From positions 100,984 to 164,983 of the forward strand of contig JADLHZ010000090.1 of the NCBI GenBank assembly GCA_020848545.1: a stretch of 64,000 nucleotides of DNA, in the 5' to 3' direction. The notes below the pieces were generated by a model, which worked only from the letters and a program-made list of their open reading frames with translations, searched no databases and was not told where the DNA came from. The DNA comes from Deltaproteobacteria bacterium (GTDB lineage: Bacteria > Myxococcota > JADLHZ01). Shown here one piece after another: positions 39,270-48,028 of this stretch. Within the stretch, counting starts at the first letter, position 1, and each line of letters begins with the position of its first letter. Made by a program: the position numbers and the translations under genes.

Positions 39270-39862
39270 AGCGCCTCGGCGTGCTCATCTCCGGCAAAGG
39301 CTCGAACCTGCGCGCTGTCCTCGAGAAGAAGCCGCGCGGCGTCGAGGTCGCGTGCGTCATCTCGAACGTGCCAGGCGTGCTCGGCCTCGAAGTCGCGCGC
39401 ACGCACGGGGTCGAGACGCACGTCATTCGCCATCAAGACTCGCCTTCGCGTGAAGCGTTCGACGCCACGATCGTCAAGCTGCTCGAAGCTTCACGCGTCG
39501 ACTTCGTCTTGCTCGCGGGCTTCATGCGCCTGTTGACGCCGGTGTTTCTGAACGCGTTCTCGCGCCGCGTGATCAACGTGCACCCTTCGCTCTTGCCGGC
39601 GTTTCCCGGCGCCCACGCGGTGCGCGATGCGCTGCTATACGGCGTCAAGGTCACGGGGGCCACGGTGCACTTCGTCGACGAGGGCACCGACACCGGGCCG
39701 ATCATCTTGCAGCGCGCGGTGCCGATCGAAGACGGCGACGACGAAGCGGCGCTGCACGCGCGGGTGCAGAAGATCGAGCACGAGATCGTCCCGCTCGCGG
39801 TCGAGCTGTGGGCGTCGGGCCGGCTGGCGCTCGACGGCCGGCGGGTGCGGGCGCATGGCTGA
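39266..39862 (+). CDS. purN: Phosphoribosylglycinamide formyltransferase
   Basis: The start ATG at 39266 overlaps the purM stop; the upstream GTG at 39242 would merely extend into purM. The product is 198 aa. The enzyme transfers a formyl group from 10-formyl-tetrahydrofolate to glycinamide ribotide. Motifs seen are [35 protein letters not shown] (catalytic Asn and His) and [10 protein letters not shown] (catalytic Asp). The family is usually about 190-210 aa. Its 3' end overlaps the next gene by eight bases. Confidence 0.98.
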   Translation: MKRLGVLISGKGSNLRAVLEKKPRGVEVACVISNVPGVLGLEVARTHGVETHVIRHQDSPSREAFDATIVKLLEASRVDFVLLAGFMRLLTPVFLNAFSRRVINVHPSLLPAFPGAHAVRDALLYGVKVTGATVHFVDEGTDTGPIILQRAVPIEDGDDEAALHARVQKIEHEIVPLAVELWASGRLALDGRRVRAHG

Positions 39863-41345
39863 GCACTTCGACGTCTGCGTGCTCGGCGGGCAGCCCGCGG
39901 GGTTCCTCACCGCCGCGCTCTTGGCCAAGCGAAAGAAGCGCGTCGTGCTCATCGATCACGGCGAAGGCTTCGACCAGTACAAGCAGGGCGGCGTCGCCTA
40001 TCCGCTCTTGCCGCAGCCGCTCGTCGGCCTGCGCGGCTTTCGCGCCGCCGATCGCGTGCTCGAGGAGCTCGGCGCGCAGATCGATCTGCCGCGCCGCTAC
40101 ATCGAGTCGAAGCCGAGCCTGCAAGCGATCTTCGCGCGCCACCGTTTGGACCTCGACGGCACCAACGACGAGATCGTGGCGGAGGCGCGCCGCGAGTTCG
40201 GCGACGAAGCGGGCAAGCTGAAGAACGCGCTCTCGTGCATCGACGCCACCGCCGCCGAGCTCGAGAGCACCTTGGAGGCCGAGCGGGCGCTGCCGCTGCC
40301 GTCTTGGTGGGGCCGCTTCTTCCAAGGCCGCCGCCTCTCCGGAAAGAGCACCTCGCTGCGCACGCCCGCATCGAAGAGCGCGATCTTCGACGACTTGCCC
40401 AGTGAGCATCCGCTCGGCGAAACGCTGGTCGAAGCCGCGCGCTTCGCCACGCACCTGGACGCCGGGGACTTGCCGCGCTCGGTGCTCGCGTTGCTCTCGC
40501 AGCGCGCGCTCTCTGGCAGCGTGCGCCTCGACGGAAACGGCGGCAGTTATTTGGACGTCCTCGCGCAGCTCGTAACCCAAGCCGGCGGCACCGTGCGGCG
40601 CGCCACCCTCGTCGACGAGCTGGCGTCGGATCCGAAGCGCATCACCGCCGTCGAGACCAGCGGCGCGACGCGCTTCGCGTTCAAGGCCGACTTCTTCGTC
40701 ACCGCGCTCTACAGCCACGAGCTCTGGCAGAGCCTGCCGCGATCCCGCGCGCTCTCTCGCTTCATCGAAGAGAACGCGCAGCTCAGGGTGCGCGCCAAGA
40801 TGTACTTTCACCACCTGCTCGTGAAGGAAGAGGGCTTGCCCGTCGCGCTCGGCGACAACTTGCTCTTGCTGAACGGCCGCCGCGCGACCCGAGATGGCGA
40901 GAACGCAGACAGCGCGGTGTGGGTGACCGTTCGCCGCCAGCACACCAAAGAGCACGCCCTCATCAGCGCCGCCATCGAGGTGAAGGACAGTGAGGCCACG
41001 TCACTGCCGGAGCAGCTCGCCACGCAGAGGAGGCGCGTCAGGAAGCAGCTCGAGCGAATGATGCCGTTTCTGTCGCCCTTCGTCGTCGCCGAGAGCTCGC
41101 CGATGGCGCAGAGCGATTGGGACTCGCAGGAGCAAGGCGCGCGCAAGCTCGATCCGTGGCAGTTGCACCCGCGCTACGAGCCGATGGCCGACGCGTGGCT
41201 AGGCGTGACCGGGTTGCCGTTTCATACGCCGTTCAAGAATCTGTTCCGCGTCGGGAGGGAGACGCTGCCGGGGCTCGGAGCGATCGGGGACTTCGTGAGC
41301 GCGCGGATGGCGGCGGAGGCGATCCTGATGCAGATGAAGGCGTAG
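39855..41345 (+). CDS. FAD-dependent oxidoreductase (halogenase / carotenoid-desaturase-like)
   Basis: The protein is 496 aa from ATG at 39855, inside the last codons of purN. The N-terminal FAD-binding motif is VCVLGGQPAGFLTAALLAKRKKRVVLIDHG. The Rossmann motif carries Gln-Pro in place of the usual second Gly region (GGQPAG). The middle contains a helical insert with an acidic patch. The C-terminus LPGLGAIGDFVSARMAAEAI matches the GDxx...G segment that closes FAD pockets in carotenoid desaturase and related flavoproteins. Substrate unknown. Coupling to purine genes is odd and may only reflect transcription. Confidence 0.8.
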   Translation: MAEHFDVCVLGGQPAGFLTAALLAKRKKRVVLIDHGEGFDQYKQGGVAYPLLPQPLVGLRGFRAADRVLEELGAQIDLPRRYIESKPSLQAIFARHRLDLDGTNDEIVAEARREFGDEAGKLKNALSCIDATAAELESTLEAERALPLPSWWGRFFQGRRLSGKSTSLRTPASKSAIFDDLPSEHPLGETLVEAARFATHLDAGDLPRSVLALLSQRALSGSVRLDGNGGSYLDVLAQLVTQAGGTVRRATLVDELASDPKRITAVETSGATRFAFKADFFVTALYSHELWQSLPRSRALSRFIEENAQLRVRAKMYFHHLLVKEEGLPVALGDNLLLLNGRRATRDGENADSAVWVTVRRQHTKEHALISAAIEVKDSEATSLPEQLATQRRRVRKQLERMMPFLSPFVVAESSPMAQSDWDSQEQGARKLDPWQLHPRYEPMADAWLGVTGLPFHTPFKNLFRVGRETLPGLGAIGDFVSARMAAEAILMQMKA

Positions 41346-41900
41346 GTGTCCCTCGCCCGCGCCCTCGCCGATCTCCGCCGCCGGCTTCCTTGGCGCGACA
41401 AGATCACCCTCGCCTTCCGCCGCACCCGACGCGTCACCGACACGACGAACCACCGCGCCCCCGACTGCGCCCGCTGCACCGATCACTGCTGCAAAGCGCC
41501 GCACGACGTGGCGCTGCGGCTCGACGACGTCGCGCGCTTGATCGACGCGGGCCACAGACACGCGATCACGGAAGAACAAACGCTGAAAAAGAACTCCGAC
41601 GGCACCTGCGTCTTCCTCGACGCCAACATCCGCTGCACGATCTACGACGATCGCCCACTCGTCTGCCGCCGCTTCCCCTACTTCGTCGATGACCGAACGA
41701 CGCTCCGCTACGCGAGTACTTGCCGCTCCCACACGGAAAACGCCGCGGCCGCCAGCGATCACAAAGCGGCCGCCATCGCGAGCTACAACGCGCGCGTCGA
41801 CGATCTCGTGCTCATTCGGCGTAGAACGAAAGATCTCAGCGAGCTCGGCCTCATCGCGCCGTCATCGAAAGATCGCTTCGAAGCTGCCCGCAGGCGCTAA
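41346..41900 (+). CDS. YkgJ-family cysteine-cluster protein
   Basis: The protein is 184 aa from a GTG placed directly after the stop of the flavoprotein gene. Cysteines form the clusters CARCTDHCC (about 44-52) and later C...IRCTIYDDRPLVCRRFPY and the TCRSH site. This is the YkgJ/FliB-like arrangement that binds zinc or an iron-sulfur cluster. YkgJ proteins are poorly understood; some relatives methylate flagellin lysines. Adjacent to a flavoprotein it could supply a metal or electron function. The C-terminal 50 residues are helical. Confidence 0.88.
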   Translation: MSLARALADLRRRLPWRDKITLAFRRTRRVTDTTNHRAPDCARCTDHCCKAPHDVALRLDDVARLIDAGHRHAITEEQTLKKNSDGTCVFLDANIRCTIYDDRPLVCRRFPYFVDDRTTLRYASTCRSHTENAAAASDHKAAAIASYNARVDDLVLIRRRTKDLSELGLIAPSSKDRFEAARRR

Positions 41901-41931
41901 CCCCGAACGACGAGGCCGCCGGTGTGATCGA

Positions 41932-42501
41932 TCACTCCGGCACCGCCAGCGAGAACGCGACGGTCTCTTTCATCTTCATGCGTGGGTTCTTCAGCTCGAA
42001 CACGAGCGACCGGGCCATCATCGTGCCGTGGCAGCACACGTTCGCGCGGCGCTCGATGACGCTGAAGATCGACGGGCGCTGCTCGTTCTGCGAGAAGTTG
42101 ACCATGCCGGCGCGGCCCATCGCCTTCAGCTTCGCTTTGTCGAAGGTGCCGACGAACTGGTAGTCGCGCTGCTGCCGCGCGATCTCTTCGATGTGCACGT
42201 CCTGCGCGTCACCGTCGACCTTGCACCACGGCTCCAGGCGATCGATCGGCTCGTCGAAGCCGACGAACGTCCGCAAGATGACGTCCATGCACACGGCGCC
42301 GTCCGCGCTCGCCATCAGCGTGGCTTCGTCGAGGACGATGTCGTGCGGCAATTCGGGCGGCACCATCTCTTTGTGGCCACCGAAGTACGCGGTGGCCTTC
42401 GCGCGCGGCGAACCGAGATCCTTCGGCTCGACCGAGAAGTAGCGGGCCTTGCCGGCGCACGCCGCGAAGATCAAACATCCCAGGGCAATCGATCGCACCA
42501 T
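41932..42501 (-). CDS. Lipoprotein of unknown function
   Basis: The start is ATG at 42501, one base beyond the stop of the upstream gene; ATG-containing frames further upstream overlap that gene. The product is about 189 aa with a lipoprotein signal ending FAAC. The mature part has paired Cys (VCMDVI, WCKVDG, NVCCHGT) that could form disulfides. No family is recognised. It is co-transcribed with the Cys-repeat lipoprotein upstream and runs away from the sigma-factor gene. Confidence 0.7.
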   Translation of the reverse strand: MVRSIALGCLIFAACAGKARYFSVEPKDLGSPRAKATAYFGGHKEMVPPELPHDIVLDEATLMASADGAVCMDVILRTFVGFDEPIDRLEPWCKVDGDAQDVHIEEIARQQRDYQFVGTFDKAKLKAMGRAGMVNFSQNEQRPSIFSVIERRANVCCHGTMMARSLVFELKNPRMKMKETVAFSLAVPE

Positions 42502-42502
42502 G

Positions 42503-43120
42503 CTAACCACCTTGTCCGCGAGCGCAGACGTCGAGCTCCATCTGGTACGCCGCCGCGCACTGCGACGACGCCTTGTTCGCCTGAATCGATCCGACGATCG
42601 AGTTCGCCACGTTCATCTGCCACGGGGCGAAGCGCCACTTGCGCGCCTGCGCCCCCTGCTGCGCTGCGCCGATCGTACATTGGTCGTAGCGCACGCGGGC
42701 GAGCGATTGGCACGTCGGCTTCATTTCCGCCACGCAAATCATCGCGCTCGTGCCGGAGCAGCGCGCGTAGCGGCCGCACCCTTCGGCGATGAAGTCGCTG
42801 CCCTGCGGCACGAGCGTCGTCTCCGAGATGGTGCAGCCAAAGCCCTCCATGAAGCTCTGGCGCGCGGCGACGATACGCGCCTGGCGGGCCTGCTCGGCTT
42901 CCTCGGCGGTCAGAAACGGCGTGCAGAACCCGCCGCGGCCGCAGAACGCGTGCTTGCCGCAGCCATGCACTTCGTAGCCGCCGGAGCGCTCGTAGGCGGT
43001 GATCGCCTCCTGACACTGCGTCTGGTGGGCGAAGCGCACGCCGGCTTCTTCGCCAGTCAACGCCGCCGCGCACGCGCCCATGCACCCGAAGAGAACGAAT
43101 AGGATCGATTTCGTGGTCAC
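42503..43120 (-). CDS. Lipoprotein with two cysteine-repeat modules
   Basis: A GTG start at 43120 gives a lipoprotein signal (SILFVLFGCMGAC). The product is about 205 aa. Two repeated modules follow: GCGKHAFCGRGGFC and GCGRYARCSGTSAMIC, each with the same Cys spacing. The duplication suggests disulfide-bonded mini-domains. Such repeats recur in myxobacterial surface lipoproteins of unknown role. Bidirectional transcription from the 85-base gap at 43121-43205 pairs it with the ECF sigma-factor gene, so it could be part of that regulon. Confidence 0.75.
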   Translation of the reverse strand: MTTKSILFVLFGCMGACAAALTGEEAGVRFAHQTQCQEAITAYERSGGYEVHGCGKHAFCGRGGFCTPFLTAEEAEQARQARIVAARQSFMEGFGCTISETTLVPQGSDFIAEGCGRYARCSGTSAMICVAEMKPTCQSLARVRYDQCTIGAAQQGAQARKWRFAPWQMNVANSIVGSIQANKASSQCAAAYQMELDVCARGQGG

Positions 43121-43205
43121 TCGCCGATAACCCCGTCCGCAGACGCCATGTGCAAAGTTTTTCGTTGACGAAGATGTAAAGAAACCGCTACCCGCCCCGC
43201 CCGGA

Positions 43206-43724
43206 ATGGCAGAGGGCGACAAGAGCGCAGACCTTTACCGGCGTTACGCGCCGGCGATCTACGCCCGCTGCCGGCGCCTCGTCGGCAACGCCGCGCAGGC
43301 CGAGGACCTCTGCCAAGAGACCTTCATCCGCGTGTTGAAGCACCTCTCGCGCAGCCCGAATGACGACGAAGTCTTGCGCTGGATCTATCGGATCGCGACC
43401 AACCTCTGCTTCAACTTCTTGCGCGACAACAAACGTCATCTTCAAGCCGACGCGCTCCTCGCCGTTGAAAACTGCGTCCGGCCGATGGACCTCCTGCACG
43501 ACAAAGACCGCACGCGCCCGCTCTTTCTTTCGCTCCCGGAAAAACTGCGCGAACCGGCGTGGCTCTATTATGTCGACGGCCTCGAGCAAAGAGACGTCTG
43601 TGAGGTCCTCGACATCTCGCGCCGCACCCTTGGCTATCGCCTGGCCGAGTTCACGACCATCGCCAAAGCGTTTTACGAAAAAGAGATCGGCGTCCTTGCA
43701 CATCCGGCCCGCCTTTCGGGTTGA
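43206..43724 (+). CDS. ECF-type RNA polymerase sigma factor
   Basis: The protein is 172 aa. Region 2 reads LYRRYAPAIYARCRRLVGNAAQAEDLCQETFIRVL, with the core-binding and DNA-melting helices. Region 4 (about 110-160) includes LREPAWLYYVDGLEQRDVCEVLDISRRTLGYRLAEF, a helix-turn-helix for the -35 element. There is no N-terminal extension. It is directly followed, with only six bases between, by an anti-sigma gene, the usual sigma/anti-sigma coupling for envelope stress control. A TTGACG hexamer lies about 40 bases upstream, but a -10 is unclear. Confidence 0.96.
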   Translation: MAEGDKSADLYRRYAPAIYARCRRLVGNAAQAEDLCQETFIRVLKHLSRSPNDDEVLRWIYRIATNLCFNFLRDNKRHLQADALLAVENCVRPMDLLHDKDRTRPLFLSLPEKLREPAWLYYVDGLEQRDVCEVLDISRRTLGYRLAEFTTIAKAFYEKEIGVLAHPARLSG

Positions 43725-43730
43725 GAGGGC

Positions 43731-44429
43731 GTGACCCAGCTCCAACCTGAACCCAGCCACCTGAGCGCGCTCGACCTCGATCGCCTCATCCTCGGCCGCA
43801 GCGGGCATCCGCACTTGGACGCCTGCGACGCCTGCCGCTCGCGCCGCGACGCGCTGCAAGACCTGCAAGCGGCCTTCATCGACACCCGCGCGTTGCACCG
43901 CGGCCTGCAGCGGATGGAAGCGCGGCGTGCGAAGCCGGCTCAACGGTGGGCCTGGCTGCTCGCACCGATGGCCGCCGCCTGCGCGCTCCTCCTTTATATG
44001 CAGCAGCGCGGGTCTGGGACGGACGACCTCCTCGTGAAGGGCGACGCCGTCGCTTCGATGTACGTCTATCGCGGCGACACCTGGCAGCCGGTGAGCAAGG
44101 GCCAAGCGCTGAAGGCCGGCGAAGGCGTGCGCGTGCAGCTGCACCTGCAAGGCGGCGAAGCCTACGCGCTCATCGCCGAGAACGCCGAATCCGCGCTGCT
44201 CCCGTTCGGCGGCCGCGCGGCGACGGCGGTTCAAAAAGAAGCGTCCGACGCGCTCTTCGTGCTCGACGACGCCGAAGGCAACGAGCGCTGGCTCGTCGTG
44301 CTCTCGGCCGAGCAAGTGACGCTCGCGCAGAGCAAGGCGGCGTTCACGTCGCTCGCCGCCTGTCCGAAGGGCGCGCGCTGCACCTGGCTCGAGTTCACCA
44401 AAGCTGCGAACGCGGGAGAGAAGAAGTGA
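43731..44429 (+). CDS. Anti-sigma factor with zinc-finger-like N-terminus and single membrane segment
   Basis: The protein is 232 aa with a GTG start. The N-terminal cytoplasmic part carries HPHLDACDAC (C32, C35), an anti-sigma zinc-finger motif of the HxxxCxxC kind. A membrane segment lies at about 73-91 (AWLLAPMAAACALLLYM). The outer part (about 95-232) is a beta-rich sensor with SMYVYRGDTWQPVSKGQALKAGEGVRVQLHL. It should hold the ECF sigma factor inactive until an envelope signal arrives. The GTG of the caspase gene overlaps its stop by four bases. Confidence 0.9.
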   Translation: MTQLQPEPSHLSALDLDRLILGRSGHPHLDACDACRSRRDALQDLQAAFIDTRALHRGLQRMEARRAKPAQRWAWLLAPMAAACALLLYMQQRGSGTDDLLVKGDAVASMYVYRGDTWQPVSKGQALKAGEGVRVQLHLQGGEAYALIAENAESALLPFGGRAATAVQKEASDALFVLDDAEGNERWLVVLSAEQVTLAQSKAAFTSLAACPKGARCTWLEFTKAANAGEKK

Positions 44430-46084
44430 AAGCGCTCATCGTTCTCCTCGTTGCTCTCACGACCGTCACCGCCCACGCCGCGCCTCGCCGCTTCGCCGTC
44501 GTCGTCGGCGCGAACCACGGCGGCACTGGCCGCAGCGTGCTCCGCTTCGCCGAGTCCGACGCGCAGAAGATCTACGCCACGCTCACCGAGGTCACCGGGG
44601 TCGACTACGACGACGCGATCTTCCTGCGCTCGCCGCGGCCGTCCGAGATCAGCGACGCCTTCGTGCGCATGAAGGAGCGCATCGCCGCGCACAAGAAGGC
44701 GTCGAAGGACCCGGCGATGTTCGTGTTCTACTACTCCGGCCACTCCGATGGCGTTGCCCTCGAGCTCAACGAGGATCGCTTCAGCAACGACGCGCTGCAA
44801 AAGGCGATCGCGGCGACCGACGCCGACCTCAGGCTCGCCGTGATGGACGCCTGCCACGCCGGCGCGCTCGTGCAAACCAAGGGCGCCAAGCCCGCCGGCT
44901 ACGTGATGAACGTGAGCGAAGCGCCGGCGTTGAAGGGCCAGATCACTTTGAGCGCCTCGTCGGCCAGCGAGCTCGCGCTCGAGTCGAAGGAAGTCGGCGG
45001 CTCGTACTTCACGCACCACTTGGTCAGCGGGCTGCGCGGCGCCGCCGACACCTCGCAAGACGGCCGCGTCACGCTGAGCGAGCTCTACCCGTACACCTAT
45101 CAGCAGACCTTGAAGGCCACGTCGAAGACCACCGTCGGCGCCCAGCACCCGGGCTTCGACATGAAGCTGAAGGGCAACGGCGAGGTCGTGCTCTCGGATC
45201 TGCGCCAAGCCACGTCGACGATCGTGCTCGGCGAAGGCCTGTCGAACGTGCTCGTCATCGATCGCAAGACCGACGCCGTCATCGCCGAGGTCAGCGCCCA
45301 GAAGAAGCTGAGCGTCACTCCCGGCGCATACCTCCTGCGCATGCAAAGAGACGGCGCCGTCAGCGAAGCGCGCGTCAACGTCGGCGCCAAAGAGACGAAG
45401 AAGATCGACGCGCCGGCGTTCAAGGAAGTCGAGGGCCAAGTCGTCGCGTCGCGTGGCGAAGTCGTCGCGGTCGAGGTGAAGGTCGGCGGCCTCGTCGGCC
45501 AAACGATCGAGCCGCCGAAGATGACCGAGACGAAGATCGACGTCACGCCACGCGTCGTCGTCGTGCCGGGCAAGGTCTCGCCGCGCACCTGGTACATCGC
45601 CGCGTCGACCGGCGTGCAAGCGTCGTGGACGAACACGATGCCGGTCATCGTGCCCGTTCGCCTCGCGTTCGAGCGTGGCGAAGCGAGCGCGTTCAGCTTG
45701 GTGGCGACGGTGATGACGAACACCGGGCTCAACTTCAGGGAGACCTGGGGCACGCTGATGTCGGGCTACGGCTTCGGCATCAAGAAGAGCTTCTTCACCT
45801 TCCGCGGCTCGCTCTTCGGCGGCCTCGGCTTCGCCAGCCAGCGCATCAGCCAGTACACCGCCGACCAGTTCGTCAACGACGTCGCGGTCGGCGTCCCGGC
45901 GCGCCAGTACGATCAGACGGCGATCGTGCTCTCGAACGAGCTCTCGTTCTTGTTTCGCTTCCACGTGCACAGCCACGTCGCCGTCGACGCCTCGTTCGAT
46001 GCGCCGCTGCAGGTCGTGTTCGCAGGACCGATCTACACCTACTTCATGCCGCAGGGCCGCGTGGGCCTGAGCTTCAAGCTGTGA
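44426..46084 (+). CDS. Caspase-like (C14) peptidase fused to predicted outer-membrane beta-barrel
   Basis: The protein is 552 aa from a GTG overlapping the anti-sigma stop. The signal peptide ends AHAA, so the protein is exported. The caspase-fold domain (about 20-240) has the dyad His in YYSGHSDG (H106) and Cys in DACHAG (C143). Residues about 250-390 are a beta-rich linker. The last 165 residues (about 388-552) alternate strands and turns and end in VGLSFKL, as expected of an outer-membrane barrel or autotransporter-like anchor. The arrangement places a cysteine peptidase in the periplasm or cell surface rather than the cytoplasm. Its operon ties expression to an envelope stress sigma factor. 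Confidence 0.88.
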   Translation: MKALIVLLVALTTVTAHAAPRRFAVVVGANHGGTGRSVLRFAESDAQKIYATLTEVTGVDYDDAIFLRSPRPSEISDAFVRMKERIAAHKKASKDPAMFVFYYSGHSDGVALELNEDRFSNDALQKAIAATDADLRLAVMDACHAGALVQTKGAKPAGYVMNVSEAPALKGQITLSASSASELALESKEVGGSYFTHHLVSGLRGAADTSQDGRVTLSELYPYTYQQTLKATSKTTVGAQHPGFDMKLKGNGEVVLSDLRQATSTIVLGEGLSNVLVIDRKTDAVIAEVSAQKKLSVTPGAYLLRMQRDGAVSEARVNVGAKETKKIDAPAFKEVEGQVVASRGEVVAVEVKVGGLVGQTIEPPKMTETKIDVTPRVVVVPGKVSPRTWYIAASTGVQASWTNTMPVIVPVRLAFERGEASAFSLVATVMTNTGLNFRETWGTLMSGYGFGIKKSFFTFRGSLFGGLGFASQRISQYTADQFVNDVAVGVPARQYDQTAIVLSNELSFLFRFHVHSHVAVDASFDAPLQVVFAGPIYTYFMPQGRVGLSFKL

Positions 46085-46092
46085 GGACGCCG

Positions 46093-46710
46093 ATGAAACG
46101 TTACCTGGTGCTCTGTTTGCTCGCGGCTTGCGGATACACGAACGATCCTACGGTCGCGCGCGTCTACACGCCCTACCAGCCGCAGACGTCCACGCCAGTG
46201 AGCCCGACGCCGAACAACTGGGAGATGCCCGCCGGCAGCAAGCTCGTCTTCGTCACGAAGTCGACGTACGCGGGCGACGACGTCGCCACGCACGAAGACG
46301 CTGACGGAAAGTGCGCCGACGCCGCCGAAGGCGCCGGCCTCGGCCGCAACTTCAAGGCGTGGCTATCCGAGCCGAGCGCGCCGGCGAACGAGCACATCAC
46401 CGACGTCGGCCCGTGGTATCCGGCCGGCTGTCCGAAGCAGCACTGCGCCAAAGAGGGATTCAATTTCATGAACCTCGCGAGCCTGCGCACGACACCGGCG
46501 AGCTACAGCTTCCAAGATCAGCACGGCAGCTTCGCCAGCAACGATGTGTGGACGGCGAGCAAGAGCGACGGCAGCGCCGGCGAGTCGTGCCTCACATCGA
46601 AGAAGATGCCGCCGCAAGCGCACTACGGGACGCTGAGCGGCGAAGATTGGGCGTCTGCGGCCCTCGGATACTGCAGCGGTCGCCGCGGGCTGCTCTGCCT
46701 GCAGCAGTAG
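46093..46710 (+). CDS. Lipoprotein with DUF1554-like domain
   Basis: The protein is 205 aa from ATG at 46093. The lipoprotein signal ends LAAC. The mature protein has KLVFVTKSTYAGDD, DADGKCADAAEGAGLGRNFKAWLSE, then paired Cys (PAGCPKQHC, SCLTSK, GYCSGRRGLLC). This order resembles the DUF1554 surface-protein domain found in many bacteria. It lies eight bases after the caspase gene and is probably the last gene of the sigma/anti-sigma/caspase unit. Confidence 0.8.
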   Translation: MKRYLVLCLLAACGYTNDPTVARVYTPYQPQTSTPVSPTPNNWEMPAGSKLVFVTKSTYAGDDVATHEDADGKCADAAEGAGLGRNFKAWLSEPSAPANEHITDVGPWYPAGCPKQHCAKEGFNFMNLASLRTTPASYSFQDQHGSFASNDVWTASKSDGSAGESCLTSKKMPPQAHYGTLSGEDWASAALGYCSGRRGLLCLQQ

Positions 46711-46796
46711 TAGTGTTCTCAGCCGCGAAACGCTCCCGTGTACGTCGAGCAGCGCAGCGACGAAGCGACGCCGCAGACGCGCCAGAATCGAGATGC

Positions 46797-47180
46797 TTAC
46801 GCCTTCGCGCCGGGCTTGGCCTTCTGCGGCGGCTCGCCCTTCTTGCGCTTGGCTTCGCCGAACAGGTCGTTGACGGCGAGCTCCTTCTTCTTCTTCAGCT
46901 TCGCGAGCTGCTTCATCGCGCGCGTGAGCTTGCCGCGAACGATGCGGCTTTGCGGCGCGCCGGCGATCGCTTGCTCGACCGCTTTGACGGTGATGCCCCG
47001 GCCGAGGCGCGGCTTCTTGAGCCCGGCTTCGACGAGCTTCTTGCCACCCTTCACGGCGTTGCGGCGCGCGATGGCGACGAGGTTGTCCTCGGCGCTGCGC
47101 ACTTCGATGCGCTGCGACGCGGCGACGATCTCTTCAGGCTTGACGCCCCACTCTTTGACGACTTCGGCGAACTTCGACAT
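46797..47180 (-). CDS. Small basic helical protein of unknown function
   Basis: The start is ATG at 47180; longer starts add an Arg-rich leader without support. The product is 127 aa with many Lys and Arg, including KQLAKLKKKKELAV and a C-terminal PPQKAKPGAKA tail. Helical heptads suggest a nucleic-acid-binding or scaffold role. No family is recognised. It is divergent from the hypothetical gene at 47281. Confidence 0.6.
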   Translation of the reverse strand: MSKFAEVVKEWGVKPEEIVAASQRIEVRSAEDNLVAIARRNAVKGGKKLVEAGLKKPRLGRGITVKAVEQAIAGAPQSRIVRGKLTRAMKQLAKLKKKKELAVNDLFGEAKRKKGEPPQKAKPGAKA

Positions 47181-47280
47181 GCGATGACTCTCCAAGAAAG
47201 AACGCCGGCCTTCGCCGATATGGCGCCAAAGTGTCAAGCGTGGTCGTGACTTCGCCCTGGACCTCGGCGATGAGCCGGCC

Positions 47281-48009
47281 ATGGATTTCACTTGCTACGA
47301 AGTCGAGCCCGGCCGGGTGCCGCTGCGCGCCGCCAGCCATCGCCGCCAGTGGATGGACGAGACGCCCGAGCGCTTCGCGTACCGCTGCGTGCCGCTGTCG
47401 GTCGCCAACTCACATGGCTGGGAGATGCTCTGCCCGGTGACTTTTGCGGCGACCTGGAACGGGGGCGCCACGGCCAAGGACATCAGCATCACCTACCCCG
47501 AGGACGACAAGGGACCGTCGCAGTTTCTCGACTCGCACTTTGGCAGCGGCGTCCTCACCTTCAACCCGATGATGATCTTCAGAACGCCGAAGGGTTGGGA
47601 CCTCTGGCTCGGCGCGCCCCCGAACGAGGGCAAGGACGGCATCGTCGCGTTGAACGCCGTCGTCGAGACCGATTGGATGCCCTTCACCTTCACGATCAAC
47701 TGGCGCTTCACGCGCAAGAAGCAGTGGATCCGCTTTCAGAAGGGCGAGCCGTTCGCGTTCTTCTTCCCTGTGCAGCGCGGCGCCGTCGAAGCGTTCGAGC
47801 CGAAGCTGAAGGCATTGGCGAGCGAGCCGGCGCTGCAAGCCCACTACGTGTCGGGTCGGCTGCAGCGCAACCTGGGGACACTCATCGGCAAAGAGTCGAG
47901 CGAGCGTTTCCAAGGCTGGTACGCCAAGGGCACGAACCCAGACGGGACCGGCGAGCCGTTGGCGGATCACAAGCAGAAGATCCGCCCGAAAGAGTTCGAG
48001 CCAGGCTAG
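47281..48009 (+). CDS. DUF6065-like protein
   Basis: The protein is 242 aa. The start ATG lies 100 bases past the divergent small-protein start. Sequence features such as WMDETPERFAYRCVPLSVANSHGWEMLCP, FQKGEPFAFFFPVQRG and the DHKQKIRPKEF end are those I associate with the DUF6065 family, a group of unknown function often encoded near dioxygenase or glycosyl-modification genes. No catalytic residue is assigned. It is cytoplasmic by lack of a signal. It converges with the AraC-type regulator gene. Confidence 0.7.
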   Translation: MDFTCYEVEPGRVPLRAASHRRQWMDETPERFAYRCVPLSVANSHGWEMLCPVTFAATWNGGATAKDISITYPEDDKGPSQFLDSHFGSGVLTFNPMMIFRTPKGWDLWLGAPPNEGKDGIVALNAVVETDWMPFTFTINWRFTRKKQWIRFQKGEPFAFFFPVQRGAVEAFEPKLKALASEPALQAHYVSGRLQRNLGTLIGKESSERFQGWYAKGTNPDGTGEPLADHKQKIRPKEFEPG

Positions 48010-48028
48010 ACCCTGTTCGCCACGCGCC

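Noticed and set aside
44426..46084. Classical cytoplasmic metacaspase
   Set aside because: An N-terminal signal peptide and barrel-like C-terminus point to export instead.
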